From Alicycliphilus sp. UBA6560 (GTDB taxonomy: Bacteria; Pseudomonadota; Gammaproteobacteria; Burkholderiales; Burkholderiaceae_C), in assembly GCA_002434305.1 (NCBI GenBank), contig DJJU01000011.1, forward strand, positions 459,885-523,884: 64,000 nucleotides of DNA, read 5' to 3'. A model generated the notes under the pieces. The model had not been told where the DNA came from. It did no database searches and saw only the letters and a list, made by a program, of their open reading frames with translations. The position numbers and the translations under genes were made by a program. How positions within the stretch are numbered: the first letter of the stretch is position 1; each line of letters starts with the position of its first letter. Below are positions 9,058 to 17,443 of this stretch, piece after piece.

Positions 9058-10133
9058 TGCAGGAACCTCCGCATGGCCAAGCCGCAGGAGGTGAGATACG
9101 AAGGCGCCTCACGCACCAGGTTCTTCAGCCGCACACCGCTGCCGATCTCCATGCCGTCGAACGGGTTCGCGGTGACGCAGGCAAAGCCCGTATTCTTGAT
9201 GACCTGCTCGGTCAGTCCAGCCAAGGGCGCGGAGCCGCCTGCCAACATGATGTGGTCCACCCGGTGATAGGGAGTGCTGGTGAAGAAGAACTGCAGGGCG
9301 CGGGCAATCTCCTGCGACAGGCTGTCCACGAAGGGACGCAGCACGGCGGACTGGTAATCCTCTGGCAGATCGCCGTTGCGCTTCTTGGCCTCAGCTTCCT
9401 CTTGGGAAAAGCCGTACTGGCGCACGATCAGCTGCGTCAGCTGCGCACCGCCAAAGGCCTGGTCGCGTTCATAGAGAACGTCATCGTTGCGGATCACTTG
9501 CATGCTGGTGGTGAATGCGCCCACCTCGAACAGCGCCACCACGGCGTCTACGCCATTGCCGGGCAGCGCCTGGATCAGACGGCTGGCCGACAGTCGCGCC
9601 GCATGCGACTCGATGTCCATGATCACTGACTTGAGGCCAGCCGCCTCGGCCAGGCCCTGACGATCCTGCACTTTTTCCTTGCGCGAGGCAGCGATCAGCA
9701 CCTCCACATCGTCCGGCGCACCTTTGGCGGGACCGATGACGCAAAAATCCAGGCTCACCTCATCCAGGGAAAAGGGGATGTACTGGTTGGCTTCGGATTC
9801 GACCTGCACCTCCAGTTCCTGCTCGGACATGCCGCCGGGCAGGTTGATGCGCTTGGTGATCACGGCCGATGGCGGCAGCGCCATGGCCACGTTCTTGGTC
9901 TTGGTACCGCTTTTCTTGACCAGACGGCGCACCGCGTCGGCGACTTCATCGAATTTCTCGATGTTGCCGTCCGTAACCCATCCACGCTCGAGCTGCTCAA
10001 TGGCGCATCGCTCCAGGACCAGCTTGCCAGTACTGTCACGTCCCAGCTCCACCAGCTTGACGCTGGAGGAGCTCACGTCCACTCCCAACAACGGGACAGC
10101 CTTGCGACTGAATAACGACCCCACTTCGATCAA
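9054..10133 (-). CDS. pilM: Type IV pilus assembly ATPase-like protein PilM
   Basis: Cytoplasmic actin-like protein that binds the PilN tail. LLGVDVSSSSVKLVELG is the phosphate-binding segment, and VDHIMLAGGSAPLAGL is the second nucleotide-binding motif. I choose TTG 10133 because an AGGGGGA Shine-Dalgarno lies four bases upstream and the product (IEVGSLFSRKAVPLLG) begins as PilM proteins do. The ATG at 10169 would add twelve unrelated residues. This is the first gene of pilMNOPQ; divergent mrcA begins 264 bases away. A weak promoter (TTGGTT, 18 bases, TAGCAT on the minus strand) lies near 10190-10220. Confidence 0.95.
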   Translation of the reverse strand: MIEVGSLFSRKAVPLLGVDVSSSSVKLVELGRDSTGKLVLERCAIEQLERGWVTDGNIEKFDEVADAVRRLVKKSGTKTKNVAMALPPSAVITKRINLPGGMSEQELEVQVESEANQYIPFSLDEVSLDFCVIGPAKGAPDDVEVLIAASRKEKVQDRQGLAEAAGLKSVIMDIESHAARLSASRLIQALPGNGVDAVVALFEVGAFTTSMQVIRNDDVLYERDQAFGGAQLTQLIVRQYGFSQEEAEAKKRNGDLPEDYQSAVLRPFVDSLSQEIARALQFFFTSTPYHRVDHIMLAGGSAPLAGLTEQVIKNTGFACVTANPFDGMEIGSGVRLKNLVREAPSYLTSCGLAMRRFLQ

Positions 10134-10397
10134 GGCGTCCCCCTGTAACTTAATTCTTGAGTCATGCAACGAAACTTAACAGCTCGCTTCAATGCTAGCA
10201 GCAAGGTACTTGAGCAACCAAGCATTTCTCCCGCCAGCGCCGGTCTGGGCGTTGTCAAAAGCAGACGCTTGAAGTTGGGTTAAAAAGGAGGACCACAGCC
10301 CCCGGCGTGACTAGAAATGGGGAGGGCAAAGAAGGCGGCGCCCAGCAGCCCTTCGCGCCACATTTTTATAATGGTCGGTTCGCTAGATCCCGCCCTC

Positions 10398-12797
10398 ATG
10401 ACGACGACGCCACCCACCAAAAAATCCCCTCCGCCCTCCCCCAGACTGCCGCGCTGGGTGCGCTGGCCTCTGCTTGCGCTGGCCTGGCTGCTGGGCCTCG
10501 CGGCGGCCGGGGCCGCCGTCGCGGTGCTGGCCGTGGCGCTGGGACTGGCGGTGGCCTACCCCAATCTGCCGGATATCTCCGAGTTGGCCGACTACCGGCC
10601 CAAGCTGCCGTTGCGGGTGTACTCGACCGAAGGCGCCCTTCTGGGCGAGTTTGGCGAGGAGCGGCGCAACCTGACCCCCATCGAAGACATCCCGCCGGTG
10701 ATGACCAATGCAGTGCTGGCGATTGAAGACTCACGCTTCTTCCAGCATGGCGGGGTGGACTACAAGGGCGTACTGCGCGCGGCGCTGGCCAACCTGGGTC
10801 GGGTCAAGAGCCAGGGCGCATCCACAATTACCATGCAGGTAGCACGCAACGTATATCTTTCTTCGGAAAAAACATTTACCAGAAAGATTTACGAAATATT
10901 ACTCACATTCAAGCTCGAACATCTGCTATCAAAAAACCAGATTCTCGAGATTTACATGAACCAGATTTATCTGGGTAATCGCGCATACGGTTTCGCGGCG
11001 GCCGCCGAAACCTATTTTGGCAAACCACTGAAATCCATCTCCATTGCCGAGGCTGCGATGCTGGCTGGTCTGCCCAAAGCCCCGTCGGCCTACAATCCCA
11101 TCAGCAACCCCAAACGCGCGCGCGTACGCCAGCTCTACATCATCGAGCGCATGCAGGAAAACGGCTTTATCACCGCCCAGGAGGCCACTGAAGCCAAGGC
11201 TGAGCCCATCCGCCTGCGCTCGCCCAGCGACAACACACGCATCCATGCCGAGTACGTGGCCGAGATGGCGCGCCAGCTGATCTTTGCCCAGTACGGCAAC
11301 GAGGCCTACACCCGCGGCCTGAACGTCTACACCACGCTCAATGCCGGCGAGCAGGAGGCCGCCTACCTGGCGCTGCGCAAGGGCATCATGGATTACGAAC
11401 GCCGCCAGCACTATCGCGGACCCGAGCGTTTTGTGGATCTGCCCACCTCCGCCGCCGAGGCCGAGGATGCGATCGACGACGCACTGGCTGGCCACCCGGA
11501 CAACGGCAACGTGCTGGCCGCCGTGGTGCTGGAGGCCTCCCCGCGCAAGATCGTCGCGGCGCGCGCCGACGGCGAGAAGCTGGAGATCACCGGCGACGGG
11601 CTCAAGCCCGCCCAGTCCGGGCTCTCCGACAAGGCGCCGCCCAACATCCGCGTGCGGCGCGGCGCCGTGATCCGCGTGGTGCAAACGCCCAAGAAGACCT
11701 GGGAGATCACCCAGCTGCCCGAGGTCGAGGGCGCCTTCGTCGCCATCGATCCACGCTCGGGTGCCATCCGGGCGCTGGTGGGCGGCTTCGACTTCGATAA
11801 GAACAAGTTCAACCACGTCACCCAGGCCTGGCGCCAGCCGGGCTCCGCCTTCAAGCCCTTTATTTACTCCGCAGCGCTGGAAAAGGGCTTCACCCCGGCC
11901 ACCGTGATCAACGATGCGCCGCTGTTCTTCAGCGCCGGCGTGACGGGCGGCCAACCCTGGGAACCCAAGAACTACGACGGCAAGTACGACGGCCCGATGA
12001 CCATGCGCGCGGGCTTGGCGCGCTCCAAGAACCTGGTGTCCATCCGCGTCCTGCAGGCCGTGGGGCCGAAGGTGGCCCAGCAGTGGGTGGCGCGCTTTGG
12101 CTTCGATGCTGAAAAGCACCCGGCCTACCTGCCCATGGCGCTGGGCGCGGGCTCGGTCACGCCCATGCAGATGGTGGCAGGCTTTTCGGTGTTCGCCAAC
12201 GGCGGCTACCGCGTCAATCCCTACCTGATTACCCGCGTCACCGACCACAAGGGGCGCATCCTGTCCAACGTGCAGCCACCGGCCACGGCGGACAACCCGC
12301 GCGCCATCGATGCGCGCAACGCCTTCGTCATGAACAGCCTGCTGCAGGAGGTTACCCGCTCCGGCACCGCAGCGCGCGCTCAGGCGACGCTCAAGCGCCC
12401 CGATCTGTATGGCAAGACCGGCACCACCAACGACGCGGTGGACGCCTGGTTCGCCGGCTTTCAGCCCACCATCGCCGCCGTGTCCTGGATCGGCTACGAC
12501 ACGCCACGCAACCTGGGTAGCCGCGAGACCGGCGGTGGCCTGAGCCTGCCCATCTGGATCAGCTTCATGGAGAAGGCGCTTAAAGGTGTGCCCGTGGCCG
12601 AGCCCACGGTGCCTGCGGGAGTGACCAACGTCAGCGGCGAGTGGTACTACGACGAATACGTGCGCACCGGCGGCGTATCCAGCGTCGGCCTAGAGGCGAG
12701 CATGCCTTCCTCGGGCGAGAGCCCGCCCGCCCTGGCACCCACCGCTCCGCCGCCTGCCGAGGAGCGCAACCGCATCCTCGACCTGTTCAGGAATTAA
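10398..12797 (+). CDS. mrcA: Penicillin-binding protein 1A (bifunctional murein synthase)
   Basis: Polymerises and cross-links peptidoglycan; anchored in the inner membrane with a periplasmic body. The 799 residues hold a basic N-terminus, one membrane segment, a GT51 glycosyltransferase (EDSRFFQHGGVD, GASTITMQVARN, KILEIYMNQIYLG-like region), an OB-like insert, and the transpeptidase with SAFK, SKN and KTGTTN motifs. The frame is open from 10317, but ATG 10398 gives MTTTPPTKKSPP, the normal N-terminus. A TATAAT box at 10367-10372 would place the transcript start just ahead of it. The gene faces away from pilM and converges on cyaY. Confidence 0.96.
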   Translation: MTTTPPTKKSPPPSPRLPRWVRWPLLALAWLLGLAAAGAAVAVLAVALGLAVAYPNLPDISELADYRPKLPLRVYSTEGALLGEFGEERRNLTPIEDIPPVMTNAVLAIEDSRFFQHGGVDYKGVLRAALANLGRVKSQGASTITMQVARNVYLSSEKTFTRKIYEILLTFKLEHLLSKNQILEIYMNQIYLGNRAYGFAAAAETYFGKPLKSISIAEAAMLAGLPKAPSAYNPISNPKRARVRQLYIIERMQENGFITAQEATEAKAEPIRLRSPSDNTRIHAEYVAEMARQLIFAQYGNEAYTRGLNVYTTLNAGEQEAAYLALRKGIMDYERRQHYRGPERFVDLPTSAAEAEDAIDDALAGHPDNGNVLAAVVLEASPRKIVAARADGEKLEITGDGLKPAQSGLSDKAPPNIRVRRGAVIRVVQTPKKTWEITQLPEVEGAFVAIDPRSGAIRALVGGFDFDKNKFNHVTQAWRQPGSAFKPFIYSAALEKGFTPATVINDAPLFFSAGVTGGQPWEPKNYDGKYDGPMTMRAGLARSKNLVSIRVLQAVGPKVAQQWVARFGFDAEKHPAYLPMALGAGSVTPMQMVAGFSVFANGGYRVNPYLITRVTDHKGRILSNVQPPATADNPRAIDARNAFVMNSLLQEVTRSGTAARAQATLKRPDLYGKTGTTNDAVDAWFAGFQPTIAAVSWIGYDTPRNLGSRETGGGLSLPIWISFMEKALKGVPVAEPTVPAGVTNVSGEWYYDEYVRTGGVSSVGLEASMPSSGESPPALAPTAPPPAEERNRILDLFRN

Positions 12798-12815
12798 AAG
12801 AAAAGAGCAAGGGGG

Positions 12816-13145
12816 TCAGGACGCGAACCGCAGCGCCTGGCCGCTCTGGTCACTGGCGGCGCGGCTCAGGTCGGCAAAGAATTCGCTGCTAGTCTTGGTG
12901 TCGCGCCACTGCTCGCCGTCCCACCGGTAGTGGTAGCCGCCCGAGCGCGCCGCCATCCAGATCTCGTGCAGGGGCTTTTGCAGATTCACGATGATCTGGC
13001 TCTGGTTGGCGAACGACACGGTGACCATGCCGCCCGTGCGCTGGCTGTCCAGGTCGCAGTCCGTCTCGTCGTTGATGCGGTCGCAGCCGCGCTCCACCGC
13101 CAGCAGCAGTTGTTCGGCGCGGTCCATGAATTCCAGGTCGGTCAT
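12816..13145 (-). CDS. cyaY: Frataxin-like iron-binding protein CyaY
   Basis: A 109-residue frataxin homologue that modulates iron delivery and IscS activity in Fe-S cluster assembly. Visible family features are an acidic first helix (DRINDETDCDLD), the beta-sheet segment VTVSFANQSQIIVNLQKP, and LHEIWMAARSGGYHYRWDGEQW ending in a short helix. The length is normal. It is divergent from lptM with only 15 bases between the start codons, so the two promoters must overlap the opposite genes. Its 3' end converges on mrcA, leaving 18 bases. Confidence 0.95.
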   Translation of the reverse strand: MTDLEFMDRAEQLLLAVERGCDRINDETDCDLDSQRTGGMVTVSFANQSQIIVNLQKPLHEIWMAARSGGYHYRWDGEQWRDTKTSSEFFADLSRAASDQSGQALRFAS

Positions 13146-13160
13146 TACTACAATTTGCAG

Positions 13161-13370
13161 ATGCTCACAAGCCGCCGCATTCTAGCCAGCACCCTTTGCC
13201 TTGCTGCCGCCGTGGCATCCCTGGCCGCCTGCGGCCAGCGCGGCCCGCTCTACCTTCCTACCGAGCCGGCGGCCGCCCAGCGTGCCAGCCTGCCCGACAC
13301 GCTACGGCCGGCACCTGCCGCCGCCGTGGCGCCGACAGCTCCTGCCTCCTCCATCTCCACACGTCCATGA
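13161..13370 (+). CDS. lptM: LPS translocon maturation chaperone-type small lipoprotein
   Basis: A 69-residue lipoprotein. The signal peptide ends in lipobox LAAC, followed directly by GQRGPLYLP, the hallmark of the LptM (YifL) family that assists assembly of the LptDE outer-membrane LPS translocon. The C-terminal part is Ala/Pro-rich and probably disordered. Start ATG 13161 follows a TACAAT -10-like box (13149-13154) so closely that the message is nearly leaderless. The stop overlaps the lysA start (ATGA). The lptM-lysA pairing is common in proteobacteria. Confidence 0.88.
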   Translation: MLTSRRILASTLCLAAAVASLAACGQRGPLYLPTEPAAAQRASLPDTLRPAPAAAVAPTAPASSISTRP

Positions 13371-14656
13371 TCCCCTCTCCCCTGCCCGGCCAGCCCCAGC
13401 TGCACTACCGCGACCAGTCGCTCTATCTCGAAGACTGCCGCCTGGCCGATCTGGCGCACGAGCACGGCACGCCGCTGTACGTCTACTCCCAGGGCGCCAT
13501 GCTGGACGCGCTGGCTGCCTACCAGCGCGGCTTTGCCGGGCGCCGGGTGCAGATCTGCTACGCCATGAAGGCCAATTCCTCGCTGGCCGTGCTGCAGCTG
13601 TTCGCGCGCCATGGCTGCGGCTTCGACATCGTCTCCGGTGGCGAGCTGCAGCGCGTGCTCGCCGCCGGCGGCGATCCGGCCAAGGTCATCTTCTCCGGGG
13701 TGGGCAAGACCCGCGCCGAGATGCGCCAGGCGCTGGAGGCCGGCATCGGCTGCTTCAATGTCGAGAGCGAGGCCGAGCTGGAGGTGCTCAGCGAGGTGGC
13801 CGTCGCCATGGGCCTGCGCGCGCCGGTCAGCATCCGCGTCAACCCGAATGTGGACGCCAAGACCCATCCCTACATCTCCACCGGCCTGAAGGGTAACAAG
13901 TTCGGCATCGCACACGAGCGCACGCTGGCCACCTACCAGCGTGCGGCGCAGCTGCCCGGGCTGCGCGTGGTGGGCATCGACTGCCACATCGGCTCGCAAA
14001 TCACCGAGGAAACGCCGTTCATGGATGCGCTGGAGCGCATGCTGGACCTGGTGTCCGCCGTCGAGGCCGCGGGCATTTCCATCCACCACATCGACTTCGG
14101 CGGCGGCCTGGGCATCAATTACAACGGCGACACACCCCCCGCTGCCGACGCCCTGTGGGCCAAGCTGCTGGCGCGCCTGGATGCGCGCGGCTACGGTGAC
14201 CGCCAGCTCATGATCGAGCCCGGCCGCTCGCTGGTGGGCAACGCCGGCGTGTGCCTGACCGAGGTGCTGTACCTCAAGCCCGGCGAGCAGAAGAACTTCT
14301 GCATCGTCGACGCCGCCATGAACGACCTGCCCCGCCCGGCGATGTACCAGGCCTACCACGCCATCGTGCCGCTGCAGCAGCAACCAGGCGCCGAGGGCAC
14401 GCTGTATGACGTGGTCGGCCCGGTGTGCGAGAGCGGCGACTGGCTGGGGCGCGACCGCAGCCTGGCCGTGACCGCCGGCGACCAGCTGGCGGTGCTGTCC
14501 GCCGGCGCCTACTGCAGCGCCATGGCCAGCATCTACAACAGCCGCCCGCGCCCGGCTGAAGTGCTTGTCGACGGCGCCCGTGCCCATCTGGTGCGCGCGC
14601 GCGAGGGTGTGGTGGAGCTGTTTCGCAACGAGAGACTGGTGGACGGCGAAGCTTGA
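13367..14656 (+). CDS. lysA: Diaminopimelate decarboxylase
   Basis: Last step of lysine synthesis: meso-diaminopimelate to L-lysine, PLP-dependent. The 429-residue product has PLP lysine K68 in CYAMKANS, the Gly-rich DFGGGLGINY segment, EPGRSLVGNAG for phosphate binding, and GPVCESGD containing the active-site Cys of the neighbouring subunit. The frame is open from 13196, but ATG 13367 overlaps the lptM stop and begins where family members do. The operon with lptM suggests constitutive expression. Confidence 0.96.
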   Translation: MIPSPLPGQPQLHYRDQSLYLEDCRLADLAHEHGTPLYVYSQGAMLDALAAYQRGFAGRRVQICYAMKANSSLAVLQLFARHGCGFDIVSGGELQRVLAAGGDPAKVIFSGVGKTRAEMRQALEAGIGCFNVESEAELEVLSEVAVAMGLRAPVSIRVNPNVDAKTHPYISTGLKGNKFGIAHERTLATYQRAAQLPGLRVVGIDCHIGSQITEETPFMDALERMLDLVSAVEAAGISIHHIDFGGGLGINYNGDTPPAADALWAKLLARLDARGYGDRQLMIEPGRSLVGNAGVCLTEVLYLKPGEQKNFCIVDAAMNDLPRPAMYQAYHAIVPLQQQPGAEGTLYDVVGPVCESGDWLGRDRSLAVTAGDQLAVLSAGAYCSAMASIYNSRPRPAEVLVDGARAHLVRAREGVVELFRNERLVDGEA

Positions 14657-14722
14657 TGCCCATCAAGGATTAACCATCCTGGCGGCCCTACTATTTGGGC
14701 TTTCCCCTTCTGGAAGTGCCGC

Positions 14723-15559
14723 ATGTCCCTGGAACCCATCGAGCTATACCGCGACAGGAACCACGCCTGCCTGATGTTCACCGACCTCGTCGAGGAAGAC
14801 GGACAGGCGGTGCAGGCCAACCAGTTCCTGATCGTGGACGGCGACACCGGCGCCATCATCGACCCCGGCGGTAACCTCGCGTTCAACGAGCTGTTCATGG
14901 GGATGACCAAGCACTTCCCTCCGCACAAGCTGTCCTATCTGATCGCTTCGCACGCCGACCCGGACATCATCGCCTCGCTGGACCGTTGGCTGACCAGCAC
15001 GCCCGCCAAGCTGGTCATCTCGCGCATCTGGGAGCGCTTTGCGCCCCACTTCACCAAGGCCGGCAAGACGGAAAACCGCGTCATTGCCGTGCCTGACGGC
15101 GGCGGCCACTTGCCGCTGGGCCGGCAGGAGCTGGTGCTGCTGCCCGCGCACTTCATGCACTCGGAGGGCAACTTCCACTTCTATGACCCGGTCAGCCGCA
15201 TCCTGTTTACCGGCGACCTGGGCGTGTCCATGACCAGCGGCGCCGAGGCGCGCGTGCCCGTTACCGAGCTGGCGCCGCACATCGCCCGCATGGAGGGCTT
15301 TCACCGCCGCTACATGGTCTCCAACAAGATTCTGCGGCTGTGGACGCGCATGGCGCGCCAACTGGACGTGGCCATGCTCGTGCCGCAGCACGGCGCGCCC
15401 ATCCTGGGCAAGCAGGCCATCGAGGATTTCTACCAATGGCTGGACGGCCTGGCCTGCGGCATCGACCTGTTCGACGAGCGCGCCTACCAGCTGCCTACGG
15501 CCCAGATCGACCCGGCCACGCGCCAGGTGCGCCCGGCCCTGCAGGCTGTGGGACGATAA
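14723..15559 (+). CDS. Metallo-beta-lactamase-fold diiron (ODP-type) protein
   Basis: A 278-residue cytosolic protein of the MBL-fold branch used by flavodiiron proteins, lacking a flavodoxin domain. The metal ligands follow the H-x-D-x-D form (HADPD, H77/D79/D81) rather than HxHxDH, then H146 (FMHSEGN), D165 (FTGDLG) and H223 (PQHGAPI). That pattern suits a diiron site reacting with O2, NO or peroxide, but the reaction here is unknown. It could work with a separate flavoprotein or rubredoxin, neither of which is seen nearby. It stands alone between lysA and a convergent msrQ. Confidence 0.85.
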   Translation: MSLEPIELYRDRNHACLMFTDLVEEDGQAVQANQFLIVDGDTGAIIDPGGNLAFNELFMGMTKHFPPHKLSYLIASHADPDIIASLDRWLTSTPAKLVISRIWERFAPHFTKAGKTENRVIAVPDGGGHLPLGRQELVLLPAHFMHSEGNFHFYDPVSRILFTGDLGVSMTSGAEARVPVTELAPHIARMEGFHRRYMVSNKILRLWTRMARQLDVAMLVPQHGAPILGKQAIEDFYQWLDGLACGIDLFDERAYQLPTAQIDPATRQVRPALQAVGR

Positions 15560-15570
15560 AGAGCTTTACA

Positions 15571-15624
15571 AGCCAAATCACCCTCCAGCGCCCGCCAATT
15601 AAGCGTGAGCAGCTATCTTTTTTG
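15571..15624 (+). repeat. Dispersed intergenic repeat, copy 2
   Basis: Forward copy, diverged in the left arm: CCTCCAGCGCCCGCCAATTA, then AGCGTGAGCAGCTATC and a T run. It lies between the convergent MBL-fold and msrQ genes. On the minus strand its GATAG supplies the TAG stop of msrQ. The T-rich right flank makes it look like a terminator for the plus-strand gene. Confidence 0.75.
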
Positions 15625-16254
15625 AGTATTGCTACGCCGGCGCAACAGGGGTCGCGCGGCCAGCAGCGCGGCCAGGATGACGCCGTAGACCACCACTTCG
15701 GCAAAGTCGTTCTTGCCCGCGCGCATCCACCAAAAGTGCAGCACCGCCAGCACGGCGACCAGGTACACGCTGCGGTGCAGGCGCTGCCAGTTGCGCCCGC
15801 CCAGCCAGCGCATGGCGCGGTTGAACGAGGTGGCGGCCAGCAGCGTGAGCAGCGCGAACGCCGCCATGCCCACCAGGATGAAGGGGCGCTTGGCGATGTC
15901 GCGGGCGATCTCGCCGGCGTCCAGCCCCATGTCGAACACGGCATAGCTCATCAGGTGAAGCAGCGCGTAGAAGAAGGTGAACAGGCCCAGCATGCGCCGA
16001 AAGCGCGCTAGCGCAGGCGCCTTCAAGGCCAGCCGCACGGGGGTGACGGCCAGCGTCAGGCACAGCAGGCGCAGCGTCCAGTCGCCCAGTGAGCGGATCA
16101 GCGCCTCGGCCGGGTTGGCGCCCAGGCGGTCGGCCGCGGCGCCCCACACCAGCCAGGCCAGTGGCGCCAGGCACAGGGTGAACAGCAGCGGCTTGGCCCA
16201 GGGCGTCAGCAGCCACTGCCCGCGCGCCGCCGCCCGGCCCTGCAGCGCCGCCAT
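15613..16254 (-). CDS. msrQ: Haem-binding membrane subunit MsrQ of methionine sulfoxide reductase
   Basis: Inner-membrane b-haem protein that passes electrons from the quinone pool to periplasmic MsrP. The 213 residues contain about six membrane helices of the ferric-reductase-like domain, with haem-ligand His candidates in FYALLHLMSY, RLHRSVYLVAVLAVLHFWW. The start ATG shares one base with the msrP stop (TGATG), so translation is coupled. The last codons and the stop lie in a dispersed repeat, giving the C-terminus RRRSNTQKR. Confidence 0.94.
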   Translation of the reverse strand: MAALQGRAAARGQWLLTPWAKPLLFTLCLAPLAWLVWGAAADRLGANPAEALIRSLGDWTLRLLCLTLAVTPVRLALKAPALARFRRMLGLFTFFYALLHLMSYAVFDMGLDAGEIARDIAKRPFILVGMAAFALLTLLAATSFNRAMRWLGGRNWQRLHRSVYLVAVLAVLHFWWMRAGKNDFAEVVVYGVILAALLAARPLLRRRSNTQKR

Positions 16255-17261
16255 CAATAGAACTTCTTCAGGTCCATGCCGGCGTACAGCTGGCCAACCT
16301 GCGCCTCGTAGCCGTTGAACGGCAGCGTCTTGCGCCGCTTGGCGAACAGGCCGCCCTCGCCGATACGCCGCTCGGTGGCCTGGCTCCAGCGCGGGTGGTC
16401 CACGTCCGGGTTCACGTTGGAATAAAAACCGTACTCGTTCTTCGCGGCCTTGTTCCAGGCAGTGCCGGGTTCTTTTTCGACGAAGCGGATCTTCACGATG
16501 CTCTTGGCGCTCTTGAAGCCGTACTTCCACGGCACGACGATGCGCACCGGCGCGCCGTTCTGATTCGGCAGCACCTCGCCGTACATGCCGAAGGCCAGCA
16601 GCGTGAGCGGATGCAGCGCCTCGTCCATGCGCAGGCCTTCGGTGTAGGGCCAGTCCAGCACGCGGCTGTTCACGCCGGGCATGGCGGGCTTGTCGGCCAG
16701 GGTGACGAACTCGACGTACTTGGCGCTGCCCTGCGGCTCCACGCGGCGGATGAGCTCGGCCAGCGAATAGCCCACCCACGGGATGACCATGGACCAGCCC
16801 TCCACGCAGCGCAGGCGGTAGATGCGCTCCTCCTGCGGCGACAGCTTCAGCAGCTCGTCGATGTCGAAGCTGCGCGGCTTGTTGACCAGGCCCTCCACGG
16901 CCACCGTCCACGGCCGGGTCTTCAGGGTGGCTGCGTTCCTCACCGGGTCGCCCTTGTCGGTGCCGAACTCGTAGAAATTGTTGTAGGTGGTGGCGTCCTG
17001 GTAGTCGGTGAGCTTTTCCATGGTCATCGCCCCCGGCACGGCCGAGGCCCGCGCGGGCAGCGGCGCCAGCTTGCCAGGCGGCGCCACCAGCGCGCCATCG
17101 GCCGCCAACGCCGCACGGCCGGCCCAGACGGCCAGCGCCGCCCCGCCGGCGCCCGCGGCCAGCTGGCGCAGCAGGGTGCGGCGGTTTTCATAGGTGGCGC
17201 GGGGCGTGATCTCGCTGGCGTGCGGGTGCGTGAAACCGTTGTCGTGGCTAGGAATGCGCAT
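16254..17261 (-). CDS. msrP: Periplasmic methionine sulfoxide reductase, molybdopterin subunit MsrP
   Basis: Repairs oxidised methionine in periplasmic proteins using a molybdenum cofactor. The 335-residue precursor has a twin-arginine signal (ENRRTLLRQLAAGAGGAAL) and the sulfite-oxidase-type fold. The molybdenum-ligand Cys is in YRLRCVEGWSMVIPW; GAPVRIVVPWKYGFKS and GRPW-like segments are also typical. ATG 17261 (MRIPSHDNGFTHPHASEITP) is the usual start; the open frame to 17417 adds a non-family leader. It forms an operon with msrQ. Confidence 0.95.
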   Translation of the reverse strand: MRIPSHDNGFTHPHASEITPRATYENRRTLLRQLAAGAGGAALAVWAGRAALAADGALVAPPGKLAPLPARASAVPGAMTMEKLTDYQDATTYNNFYEFGTDKGDPVRNAATLKTRPWTVAVEGLVNKPRSFDIDELLKLSPQEERIYRLRCVEGWSMVIPWVGYSLAELIRRVEPQGSAKYVEFVTLADKPAMPGVNSRVLDWPYTEGLRMDEALHPLTLLAFGMYGEVLPNQNGAPVRIVVPWKYGFKSAKSIVKIRFVEKEPGTAWNKAAKNEYGFYSNVNPDVDHPRWSQATERRIGEGGLFAKRRKTLPFNGYEAQVGQLYAGMDLKKFY

Positions 17262-17390
17262 GGCAGGCTCTCTGGAAAAGGCAGCAAGGAGACCAGTCTG
17301 CCGCAAGGCGCGCCGCGGTGCGGGCGGCGGGCGCATTTCCTGGGTGCCCAGATGGGTTGAACCGCGCCGATTCCGAAAAAATACCAATGA

Positions 17391-17443
17391 AAACCGCTGC
17401 CAGCGCTTGCCAGTCAAGCGCTGGCAGCTCCTGTATTCATAGC
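17391..17443 (+). repeat. Dispersed intergenic repeat, copy 3
   Basis: Near-consensus forward copy with intact arms: CCAGCGCTTG, loop CCAGT, CAAGCGCTGG, then CAGCTCCTGTATTCATAG. It lies between the msrP promoter region and the end of ccsB; its right edge touches the ccsB stop. A ten-base-pair stem could form in RNA of either strand. Confidence 0.85.
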
